Positions 23,961 to 33,660 of a DNA stretch of 64,000 nt are shown one piece after another; position 1 is the first letter of the stretch, and every line of letters begins with the position of its first letter. Source of the stretch: Arctopsyche grandis. Its lineage: Eukaryota > Arthropoda > Insecta > Trichoptera > Hydropsychidae. Both the position numbers and the translations under genes were made by a program. The DNA is taken from the NCBI RefSeq assembly GCF_051622035.1, contig NC_135358.1, positions 11,910,001 to 11,974,000 of the forward strand, in the 5' to 3' direction. Below the pieces are notes generated by a model that was not told the origin of the DNA, ran no database searches, and saw only the letters and a list, made by a program, of their open reading frames with translations.

Positions 23961-24259
23961 AAACCGACTAGCTCTAGTACACACCTATACATATGTATGT
24001 ATGTATAATACACCAGAAAACACTCATCTCACAATTGGCCTTGCGAAATGAAACTCATAACGTACCATTCATAATATAATAATTGTTTTATACATATCAA
24101 TGAATACCGGTCATTGTGACGTTATAATTGTACCAAGTACGTATCTACATACAAAAATGTTATGTTTATTTGTATTATATTATACAGGAAATGCGATTCT
24201 CGTAATTATGATTGCATTGTACATTATCTGTTGAATAAAATATGGTTCATTACTATGAT

Positions 24260-24620
24260 AGTATTTCGGGTGGGTCTCGCATTGTGCAGATGCGCGGATA
24301 AATCACCCCGGGACCACGGCGTAATGGTAACGATATTTCACAGGACTCCTGGCCCCCAGGACCTGCTCTCCCGTCTTTTGAAACCCATCTGAACCCGAAG
24401 GACCCTCGGGTGAAAACGGAGTGAAATTAAAAATTAAAATTCACCCGCTGGAAAATGTAGCGTGAAATTTTCCATCGAGCGCTCTCAAAAATGGATCGTC
24501 TTAATTGCTTTTTTGATTTCAATCGTTGATTCATTATTTGTCTGATGACATTAATTGAATGTGATGTATGAGTAAAATTTTGTTCTTCTCCCTTCAATTT
24601 GGGTCTCGCAGGAATGTTTT
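24260..24620. promoter_or_regulatory. GC-richer island, candidate regulatory element
   Basis: Unique block with CACCCCGGGACCACGG, TTAATTGCTTTTTTGATTTC and ACATTAATTGAATG. No credible coding frame. Confidence 0.28.
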
Positions 24621-24852
24621 TTATTTGCGGCTGGTTGTTATATTATATATTGGTGTTGGCTGTAGATGCAAGACATTCCCTACTTTGTATTTTATTATTT
24701 GATATTTTTACCTTATTTGCTATTTTTATGATGATATTGTTTTTTACATACCTCCTTTACGTTTTTATGATTATTTATAAATATATTTTTGTCTGTGTAC
24801 ATACAATATGCATATATTTTTATTTTTCTCATCTCTCTATTAACCTGTTAAA

Positions 24853-24897
24853 TTTGGACTATTGTGGCATTAACCTGATATGCCACAACAGTCCAAA
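24853..24897. repeat. 18-bp hairpin, 9-nt loop
   Basis: TTTGGACTATTGTGGCAT (24,853-24,870) pairs with ATGCCACAACAGTCCAAA (24,880-24,897) with a single mismatch, and AATT/AATT flanks extend the stem slightly. It is shorter than a usual pre-miRNA stem. Confidence 0.75.
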
Positions 24898-25199
24898 ATT
24901 AAACTTAAATAAATAAATAATATAAAAAATGCCTATATATTATATGTATGTACATATATACAAAAACCTTAGTAACATCGCAGATAAATTTAATTGAAAG
25001 TTGAAGATAAATAATGCAATCATTGACATCACCAAAACAAAAATATTTACAATTACGAGAAATGTCAAGGTTTAAACATTTGAATTAATATAAAATTTGA
25101 AAACAAATGCATTAATATTGAATTTGAATGTGAATCATTTATGATCTCTATTATATTTATTTTATTGGCCAATACTTGATATTCCAGACATTATTATAC

Positions 25200-25650
25200 A
25201 CACCATTTAGATAGTAATCAATGCAACATCTGTACAACACCGAGTCTCTTGAGCTTCCAAATTTGAATTTTGCATGTATCGATTGTGTGTCTGCTCCGAT
25301 TTTTTCCTCTCGTCGAAGGGTTGTAGTAGCGTTAGTGTCGCCCGCAAAAGACACCCCTCTGTTCGAATGTCTTATATGCAAATGTAAGTGGCTCGAGGGC
25401 AATTAAGACCGGTAATGGGTGACCGGGTGGCGAGCTTACGACCGACCTCTGCGCTCGCTATCTGCCCTCCAGCCTCACATTTGCTCCGGACGGAGAAGGG
25501 CATGGAGGAACGGAGGGTTGACAGCTTATTAAGAACGACGCAATTAATCTAACAAATCGTCTTTGGACGTACGTGTCTCTTACCCCTCGGAAAAACCTCT
25601 TAATTCGGGGATGTTCAGTCATTTTTGAATAAAAATACGTATTACGTATT
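25200..25650. promoter_or_regulatory. GC-rich island with POU octamer
   Basis: Unique GC-rich sequence carrying a perfect octamer ATGCAAAT (25,376-25,383), CTGACCTC-like nuclear receptor half sites near 25,440, and GACAGCTTATT with CGCAATTAATC near 25,519-25,550. Frames on both strands (81 and 61 codons) overlap and have no domain. Confidence 0.35.
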
Positions 25651-25869
25651 TGAATGTTTCGATTATTATGACAACGGGCTAGTTCATTTCGATAGGCCGA
25701 AAAGTATATAAAAGAATTCGGATGTGACCACCCATGACTTTATCTATTTATTTGAGGAATATAAGAGGGTCACAAAACAAAATTCAATAATTAAACATAC
25801 ATACATACACGTTCACACATGCCGGTTATGGGAACGTTTCGATACAAATTGGGCGCAAATATAGGGAAA

Positions 25870-26165
25870 CTTACACAAGACAAAAGTTCTACTTCTGGTT
25901 GTCGGATTTTGTTTTTAAAACTACTATAGTTCTTATACACATTGAATATCAAAAAAATTAAAATAATTTAAAGGGTCAAAATAAAATAATGAAATATTGT
26001 TTTAAAAAAAATTATACTTCCGGTTTACAAATTCTGATCAAAACCTTATCAGCTCTAAGTTAGTACATAAAGAATACAAATATAAATTTTCAGCTTGATA
26101 CGTTCAAGGTTGTGGACAGAGTAGGGGCCACAACATTTATTTTTTTATTTTCATCTAAAATTGCT
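25870..26165 (-). repeat. dispersed repeat family R1, minus strand
   Basis: It is the reverse complement of 54,720-54,880: an ACTTCCGGTT-like block, 'taactctaactta'-type sequence, 'aaatataaattttcagct' and 'ggacagagtagggg'. Non-coding. Class undetermined. Confidence 0.6.
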
Positions 26166-26299
26166 AAAATGATTTATGCTAAAATATAACTTTTACAATT
26201 TTCTATATTTTCTACCCGTCTATCAGGCGATTTTTCTAACGTTTTGTTTATTTAAAAAAAATCAAAAGAAACATACAGTATACGATGCATGCGTTTATG

Positions 26300-26525
26300 A
26301 TAAGCACCGAGAGTTTACCGAGTTCGATCCCGTGCTAATGTTGCTGGTCAGACTTGGATATTTGTGACTCCAAGTCGATCGTTTCCTATCAGAGTTTACC
26401 TATTTATCTGATTTCATTGCTGAAACGGTTCCTCCATCAAATTGGCAAAAACCTTCTTACCCACTATGTCACCAATATCTAAATTTGATTTATGTACATA
26501 CAATATGTAAAAATGTATGTAGACT
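26300..26525 (+). repeat. tRNA-derived SINE, 3'-truncated
   Basis: B box GAGTTCGATCCCG at about 26,319, 'gttgctggtcagacttggat', 'ccaagtcgatcgtttcctat' and 'actatgtcaccaatatctaa'. It lacks the terminal hairpin. Confidence 0.75.
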
Positions 26526-27049
26526 AATTAACTAATATTTCGAAACACTAAATACTTCATTCACTCTGTTTAATAAACCTTTCACTATACGACACTATTA
26601 AATTGTTTAAAAATGAAAATCTTTGACTATTAAATCTTTAAAGTGTGAAAGTAACTTGAAATCTTATTCAAAGAACTACAACTACAATTTTTCTTAAAAA
26701 TAGTGTCCAAAAATTGCTTGATTGATAGAAAAAGGTTATATAGACATTGTTAGAGATTACTTCTTAGAATACAATAATTAATTGTTTTTTTTATACATGC
26801 ACACATACAAACTTTTTACTGCATTAAAACACTCAAACTTAATATACAAATGTTTACTTTCATATACTAGAAAGGTCGTTCAAATATTTGAATTCAGTCC
26901 TCGGAGTGTTTTTAAGAACTTATGTATTTCACAACACGATATTAAAATTGTGTAACAATTTAAATTGAATTTGAAACTGTTTACACGTATCATTACACCA
27001 CTATTGCACACGCATACATATGTATGTAAATATATAGATTATAATGATC

Positions 27050-27790
27050 TAGGGACGTCCAGAAATAAAGATGTACTCACTTCGAATTTCCAATTAAGTC
27101 TCTCACAAAGAGACCCCAAGCGTCGCTTTTCGAGGCGCTTGTGTGGTGTCGGTAGTATTTTTCCTTTGGTTAGAAGGTGTCGACTGGAAAGGGGTGGTTT
27201 TGGAATGGGAGGGGTTGGTTTTTTAGCTCTCATTCACGTATCGGGTTGTGCACGCTCGGTGAAACATATTTTCATTTTGAATGCGGCAATCGGCTCGTGT
27301 CTAATGCGAGGGAAATTAAATTTCAGTATCGCCGGCGGAAAAGTGCGCCTGGAGCTTCAGTGCCTTTTTCGTTTTCCCAGACGACGCTCTCTGTCATCGA
27401 CAGGGTTGCCCGAAAATTAATAACAGTGAATACATATAAACATAAAACGTATTTTCCTTCTTTGGAATAAAAAGGATTAGAGTATTTCCTTCCTAAGTTC
27501 CGTCTATTTTTTTTTTGTGGCTGGTATAATCGTCGAATATCAACCCTCGGTTGTAGAGACGAGCTAAAAGGGTAGAAGAGGTGTTAACATTTCACCCGGC
27601 GGTTTTAGCCCGTCGCCGCGAAGCTGAAGGTATCAGAAAATCTGAATTTTGAAGCAGGTGTTATCTTCGGCGAGAATCAGTTCATCCCCTGCCTCCACCT
27701 CCTCCTCACACCATCTCTGGTTGTGGGATTCGGCATAGGGTCGCTTGATTTGCAAATCAAATGGCAGGGGTGGTACTCGGACGATAAAAT
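27050..27790. promoter_or_regulatory. large GC-rich island with palindromic POU site
   Basis: About 740 bp of unique sequence, the largest island in the window. It holds GATTTGCAAATC (27,747-27,758, a palindromic octamer-related site), GCAGGTGTTATC near 27,654 (E-box CAGGTG next to GATA on the other strand) and GGAATGGGAGGGGTTGG near 27,205. A 151-codon + frame starts without ATG context and has no domain. Confidence 0.37.
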
Positions 27791-27952
27791 TCTGCTTTTA
27801 TTCTATGTTTATATTTTCTTAAATGAAATAGAAATATTCCATAAACCGACAAAAACGACGCATTTTGATCCATGCTAGAAAATACTATTTTTATATTGCT
27901 TTTTCATTTTGTCTCTATTATTTTTCCGAATCAATTGTATGTTTATATAATA

Positions 27953-28135
27953 CTAGTTGTTTTACCCGGCTTCGCTCAGTATTTGTAATATAAACAGCTT
28001 AAAAATGGCGAATCTAATAGTAAATATTCATTCGTTTTTTTTTTATTAAATTTATTTGAATCGAAAAAAATATATATCGAATCGTCGTCATAGAAACGTT
28101 GTTTTATTTTCAAAGTTCCCAACCAATAATACTTG
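27953..28135 (+). repeat. dispersed repeat family R2
   Basis: It begins ACTAGTTGTTTTACCCGGCT and continues TCGCTCAGTATTTGTAATA, AAATGGCGAATCTAATAGTA and CATAGAAACGTTG. It matches 45,284-45,680 and part of 59,735-59,850. Function and class unknown. Confidence 0.65.
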
Positions 28136-28140
28136 TAGTT

Positions 28141-28405
28141 GCGTTAATGCTAACCATTGAGAGGTTTCCGAGTTCAAGTCCTGCGTTGACATCGATTGAA
28201 GAGAATTTATTCGGAGTGTTTCTGCAGTGCTGCTGGTCATACATGGATATTTGTGACTCAAAGTCAATCGTTTCCTATCCGAGTTTGTCAATTTATCAGT
28301 TTTCATTGTTGAAATGGTTAATCATCAAATTGTTAAAACCTACTACATATTTGTCACCACCATTTAAATATGATTTCAAGTTTATAATCTTTTATTACAT
28401 ATGTA
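28141..28405 (+). repeat. tRNA-derived SINE copy
   Basis: Contains TTAATGCTAACCATTGAGAG, B-box-like GAGTTCAAGTCC at about 28,170, 'caaagtcaatcgtttcctat' and 'atttgtcaccaccatttaaa'. The 3' end is truncated. Confidence 0.7.
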
Positions 28406-28529
28406 CAATTTTAACACCACAGGTGTTGCTCAGGAGTAAAGCCCGTAATGGCATCATGGTAATATTTAAATTTTATTTAAAAAAAAATTGACATTATTTA
28501 TTTATACAAGTTTACAAACATTTATTTTT

Positions 28530-28785
28530 TTACACGACATCTATGGTCAAACATTGTACATAATTATTGTTACAATTATTCAAGGCCATAAACAAATTTG
28601 TAGCATTTTATTATAAATCAGGGTTGCCAATTTGCTGGAACTGTTTTAATGAAATCAGATAAATTGGCAAACTCTGACAGCAAACGATTGACCTAAAGTC
28701 ACATATCCAAGGTCTGGCCAACAGCAACCGGGGGGATTGAACCCTTGACCACTTGGTTCGATGCTACTGCTACTGGTTATAATAA
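28530..28785 (-). repeat. tRNA-derived SINE copy, minus strand
   Basis: Contains 'gacatctatggtcaaacatt', 'ggttgccaatttgctggaac', 'agcaaacgattgacctaaag' and, near 28,738, a B box GGTTCAATCCCCC on the minus strand. The 3' end is diverged. Confidence 0.65.
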
Positions 28786-28830
28786 ATTATAAAGGGAATG
28801 TTATAATTTCAATCATTTATAATGTTTTTC

Positions 28831-28904
28831 TTCTTCGGTTTGCCGCCCCTCGAAATATGCCGCCCTTAGGCGCCTTATTTACCTATACCCACGAGCCGTC
28901 CCTG
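28831..28904. mobile_element. hAT-type terminal fragment
   Basis: On the minus strand it reads CAGGGACGGCTCGTGGGTAT, then GGCGCCTAAGGGCGGC. This is the form of one end of insect hAT elements. No matching second end or duplication is found, so it is a solo fragment between two SINE copies. Confidence 0.5.
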
Positions 28905-28950
28905 GCCTTACACCACAGTTTTCAAAAATTATATGCATTTTTTTAACTTT

Positions 28951-29064
28951 CGACCTTGGAGTCACATATCCAAGGGCTAACCAGCAGCATAAAGCCAGGG
29001 ATTCAACCCGTGACAACACAATTTATAGCATTACACGCTAACCACTGATATATGCTGCTGGTTA
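28951..29064 (-). repeat. tRNA-like head of SINE, minus strand
   Basis: On the minus strand it reads AACCAGCAGCAT, then A-box TGGTTAGCGTG, then B-box GGTTGAATCCC, then 'ccttggatatgtgactccaa'. It is one of the best-preserved promoter halves in the window. The body and 3' hairpin are missing. Confidence 0.72.
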
Positions 29065-29199
29065 CATGAATTTTGTATTGGTTTTTTTGTATCTCAACTT
29101 CATCCTTGTGTTCATTTTTTTCGTTTTTAATAAATCTACTAACGTTAAGAAAAATTGTCTTCAATGACTTTGAATTATACAGCAATTATTTTTTTAGAT

Positions 29200-29790
29200 T
29201 AAAACTTATTTGCCGCCACTGGCAGCTCATCCAAGATCTTTGTCTGCCGTTTTACAAATCTTCGCCCGGGCTTCGAGAAGGTATTACAGCCTTTTGCATA
29301 GGCAAAACCGACAAGCGCAAGGGGAAGGGTCTCAGGCTTACCCTTCGGCTAAAAATGCAAAATCTCGCATACATTTAGATACGATCTTATCGTACGTGCG
29401 TGCGCTATTGCAATCGGTGACCGTGCATCGGACTCCCTCTCTCTCTTTTTTTTTCAACTTGAGAGCCGCTGGACCTTCGACTAAATATTTGCAAAGTTTC
29501 CCTAGCCATTGTTTCAACCATTGACTGCGAGCACATTTGCTGTGTATTATTGGTAAACAGTGAGCGCGGAAAGGGTTCTTAACAGTCCTGTGCAATATCT
29601 ATTATTTGTGTGTCCATTTGCGTGATGATGCCAGATGTCTGCCGGCTGGACCACTTTCTTAATTATAGGGGTGCGGGTGGCTGGGGGACGCCGCCATGGT
29701 CACCCCAAACGGGACGGATTCGCTCAACGTCCGAACGAGTTATTACGGTCGGTTTCAGGCCCACTAGGTGCTTAACCCCTTACCTGTTTT
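29200..29790. promoter_or_regulatory. GC-rich island, candidate regulatory element
   Basis: Unique sequence with GGTGCGGGTGGCTGGGGGACG near 29,670, TTGCGTGATGATGCC and CCTTACCTGTTTTAC. Two oppositely oriented frames (104 and 85 codons) overlap and neither has a domain. Confidence 0.3.
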
Positions 29791-30301
29791 ACAATTTAAA
29801 TATAATATATATAAAAACGGACGAGATGTATGTATGTATGTTTGTATGTGCGAGTGCTTGGAGAAGTATGGAGATTAAAAAATAAAATTTAGAATAACAG
29901 GAGAATACACTATGCATAAGGATGTGGCGTGACGACCGATCGTGACTAGGATAAACACGGGTAAATGGGGTAGCGGAGAAGTGGGGACCTGAGCGTCTAA
30001 CATGTGCTCCTGATATTGAGCGCCTGAGTTGAAACAGGTGACGTCAACGTCAGATGCGCGTGAGCGTGCACAAATACACATTTCCGAGATGACATTCATT
30101 CATCATTTCGACGTAAGCGAACAGCGAGCGTATTATGAGCGCACTCGACTTTTTACTATTAAAGGTCTGTTCATACCTATCCATCACGAACCGGCAGCAG
30201 CAGGTATCCTGCAAGTACGGACAGTATTCTTTGGTACATTCTATATGGACGCGTATTGAATGCGTGAATGTACATGCGCGAATGGAGTATGAATGCGTCC
30301 A

Positions 30302-30618
30302 TGTTACAGTGAAAGCATATTTCAAGTGAAAATATATCTTCACTAGTGAAAATATATTTTCACCAATTCAAGCAGTGAAAATGTATCAAATAATGAATTT
30401 GCAACGTTTAACTCTATAAATTTAACCCTAACAACCCAATCTTAAATGAATAGGGCCAAACTTTACTTAGCCTAACCTATCCTAACCCTTAAATAATACC
30501 AACCCTAACAACCTAATCTTAAATGAATAAAACCAACCTTGAAAATGTAACTGGTTATAATTTCACTGAAACGTCGGTGAAAATATATTTTCACTTGAAA
30601 TATAATTTCACTGTGACA
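30302..30618. mobile_element. nested small inverted-repeat element
   Basis: The ends TGTTACAGTGAAAG and ATTTCACTGTGACA are inverted repeats, followed inward by similar GTGAAAATATATTTTCAC stretches. The interior has two copies of an ACCCTAACAACC/ATCTTAAATGAATA unit (about 30,423 and 30,500). It is related to the 51,281-51,963 element. Confidence 0.6.
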
Positions 30619-30641
30619 CATATGTATATGTATAATGTACC

Positions 30642-30833
30642 CAGTGCCGGCCTTACACCCAATGACGCCCTCGGGCATTTTTTTTAAAACACCCTTAGAA
30701 AAAATGTTTCGCCTTTGGCGCTCTAATCTAAAATTTTGTATGGCTTTTGGCGCTCCAATTTTAAATTTTAAAGTGCCTTTGGCGCATCGTGCGGCGCCCG
30801 ACCTAGCCCCCCCCCCCCCTAAAACTGGCACTG
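30642..30833. mobile_element. hAT MITE with perfect 8-bp TSD
   Basis: It starts CAGTGCCGGCCTTACACC and ends CTAAAACTGGCACTG, so the terminal repeat is CAGTGCC(A/G)G. It is flanked by AATGTACC at 30,634-30,641 and 30,834-30,841. 192 bp, non-coding, with a C-run near the right end. The duplication lies within the Harbinger repeat, so this insertion is younger. Confidence 0.88.
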
Positions 30834-31029
30834 AATGTACCAAATAATACTGTCTACGATACTTGCTACTGCCAGTTCGTGCTGGATAGGTACGAACAGA
30901 CCTTTATAAGCGCGCGCGCCTGTAAATTACCTTACATTATATTTATACATATATAACATATAACTTTATTTTAATTCGTGTGTCAATTTCCAAAGCCACA
31001 CGTTTAAATCAACGGGCACAATACTAGTT

Positions 31030-31480
31030 GTATATAAAAATTAACCGAGTATGAGATTTTTTCCAAGGGAACTTACATACATGCATACACGACGCGCCGC
31101 ATGGGATTCAATTAAAATATCAATCTTCAATGTACGCTTCGCCATTGTTGCATTTCGACATGCAACGACGTCGATATGAATGCACATTTTCGGCACATTG
31201 AAGTTTCCCTTCGAATTCCAATAAGAACGCGAACATGTGTGGAGAGTCTGCGGGACTTCCTGGTAATGTCGGTGACCCTGTGGGAACTTTTGACTTTTCT
31301 CATTAAGAAATGAGCACTCTGTTCCCAGTTCGAATCCCATCCGCAATATTGACAGCTGTGATTCATATTTTCAGAGGTCAAACACCCGGTGACAAGACGA
31401 CGGAAGACGTTAAAGACTTGTGACGGAATGTTTCAGGTGATATCCGGAGCAAAGGGATGCAATTGTTGCATGGAAAATGT
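31030..31480. promoter_or_regulatory. low-repeat island, candidate regulatory element
   Basis: Unique sequence with ATTCAATTAAAATATCAATC, a CAGCTG E-box followed by TGATTCAT near 31,351, and TTTCAGGTGATATCC near 31,431. No supported gene. Confidence 0.3.
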
Positions 31481-32026
31481 GTTCTCAGAATTTTAAGCTT
31501 CAATTTTATTCAATTTTATTCGTGATTATAAAGTTGTGTGTTGTAAACATCATTTTTTCAATATACATAAACTCAAAATACCCGTTGAACTGAACACACA
31601 AAACTCTTCATACGTTCGAGCCTTTGACGCGCTTCCTTTGACAATGTTAGCAAACATCAAAATATATCCATTGGCGCACCGCACCGCACCACCTTATTTA
31701 ACTGTTTTTTTTTTTCACTTAAATGATTAATTCAACTAAAATCAAGTTCAATAAGTATAATCTAAACTACCTACACGTTTACTTAAATTATAGTACTTTT
31801 ATCTAGTGATTCCGTAGTTTACAGTAAGCGAAATATTTTAACCCTCAGACAAAAGTCTCTATATTGAATGTATCTACTCAATGTTGAAAGAAAATCGCTT
31901 CATTGATCGTTTAGATGTGCATATATTAATTGGGTGATTTCTTATACAATCGTCTAATATTTTTTATTATATATTTAAAACCTGTCTAATAGAATTAGTA
32001 AAACACGCCCTCGTAAAATAAAAACA

Positions 32027-32112
32027 ACCAGCAACATAGTTCAGTGGTATAATGCTATCAACTGAACCATGGGTTCAGCCCTGGCCCGGTGTTGCTGGCC
32101 AGACCTTGGATA
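32027..32112 (+). repeat. SINE tRNA-like head with strong A box
   Basis: It reads CCAGCAACA, then TAGTTCAGTGG (fits the RNA polymerase III A-box consensus), then GGTTCAGCCCT (weak B box), then GTTGCTGGCCAGACCTTGGA. It is truncated afterwards. Confidence 0.65.
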
Positions 32113-33229
32113 TATGTATGTATGTACATATATTAGGGTACATCGAAAACAGCGAATTTTGGAATTTGGAAACACCTCTAGGTGGAAAATATGTTCTGTG
32201 TCGTGAGGAATTCTTAAAAAATAATACAAAAATTCTAAAAACATATATTTACACTGCCACCAGCCCATTCAAGTTTGTGAAAATCGTAAATTTTACCAGT
32301 TTTCGAAGGTTTTTTTGTAATTTAAGCTCAGTTTATGTAGTTTATTTTTTTTTAATTCACCTCATACAAATGAAATACTTTGGCATTAAAAAAACCTCGT
32401 ATAAGATGTTTCTACATATTGCTAAGGAACGAAAAAAACCTGAAACTTAATCGCACGTACCTTAAACCCAGTATTAGTGCATTTCCAGTCCATTGTCAGA
32501 AAACACAGAAAACCGAAATGAGCCAAGGCCGTCACAACCTGAATAATAATCTAGTATAACATACATGTTTCAGCTATATAATATGCACATACATACATAC
32601 TTATATAGCTAATTTTCACTATCTTCATACCTATCTATAAACAATTTTTGAAATAGTGCCTCTTTCAAGACACTATACAATTTACATTAATCAATTTTTC
32701 GCAGGTGTTAAAAAAGCTTTCCTCCAACAGAACACGTGTGATAAAATATTATCTGATTAGATCTTAGTGATCAAAAAATATGTTACATATGTATATGTTC
32801 ATAATATTCGGCAATGAAAGAACAAATTGCACTTTAAATGATATATGTTTTAAATTGTGTGTTTTCGTGTACCGTTTATGACTTCGTCTGGTGGACTATG
32901 TACCCATATACATATGTATGTATGTATGTATTAAATGACAGACTACACGTACCGCCACTGCAACGAGACACATCAAACAAAATTAATAGTAAACTACCTC
33001 ACGTCATTACGCGAACCGTACCTGCATCAGTTTGCAAGGAAATGAATCATGTTTGCTAATTTACTAGAGTTGGATGCAAACTTTTCATATATGTAGATTA
33101 AATAATCATTTAAATGTATCGTTAAATTATATGTACTTACCTATGCAAATATCTTATATACATATTTACTACGATTTTAATATAAAACATATAATAATAT
33201 GCATATGTTGGAAAAAATTTGTATGGATA

Positions 33230-33660
33230 TTTCAAATCATGCCTTGAAAATTTATTGGGACATCAGCTTGTTTATCACATTGCGTCTCGTATCACAACGC
33301 TGAGGAAAGGTTATCGTTTAAAGTGACCTCTTCTTATGTTATATCTTTCCCGGATTTTTGTCTGACCTTTCAGCGATCATACATAGAAATATCGTAAAGC
33401 GATATAAAAACCTATAATTTCATGGAAAGATTAATGGAAGGGCTGCGGAGATGAGGGAGGAAACTCCCGTGGGATAAGTCCTCTCTTATCTAGTGCAGTT
33501 ATCAGTTCACAGAATAACGTTCGACGATAGCTTTACGTTTCTTTTTTTGGTTTTTATTTGTGACTAACGATTTTTACTGGGAACGTTAGAAAAGTTGCCT
33601 CTCCCTTGCGTTTAACAGTGGCGACCAGGGAGCTATTAAACTGTCTCCATAGATATACGA
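33230..33660. promoter_or_regulatory. low-repeat island, candidate regulatory element
   Basis: Unique sequence with GGAAAGATTAATGGAAGG, CGATATAAAAACC, several TTATC/GATAA motifs, and TTTAACAGTGGCGACC. No credible coding frame. Confidence 0.28.

Larger units (their letters stand above)
30160..30910. mobile_element. Harbinger-type MITE carrying two nested insertions
   Basis: Long terminal inverted repeats start AAAGGTCTGTTCATACCTAT (from 30,160) and end with its near reverse complement (ATAGGTACGAACAGACCTTT near 30,910). The match extends about 80 bp to a TTTGGTACATT core. The same repeat borders the decayed PIF/Harbinger transposase at 37,722-37,940, so this is probably a non-autonomous derivative. 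Elements at 30,302-30,618 and 30,642-30,833 are inserted inside. Confidence 0.72.

Noticed and set aside
26965..27470. 151- and 97-codon overlapping + frames
   Set aside because: They overlap each other and a minus-strand frame in the same GC-rich block. None shows family motifs.
28951..29064. Possible tRNA gene (good A and B boxes)
   Set aside because: It continues into the conserved SINE body and does not fold into a convincing cloverleaf, so it is a SINE head.
29210..29595. 104-codon + and 85-codon minus frames overlapping
   Set aside because: Mutually overlapping on opposite strands with low-complexity parts and no domain.
32027..32112. Possible tRNA gene at TAGTTCAGTGG
   Set aside because: The B box is weak, no acceptor stem pairs, and the downstream sequence is SINE body.
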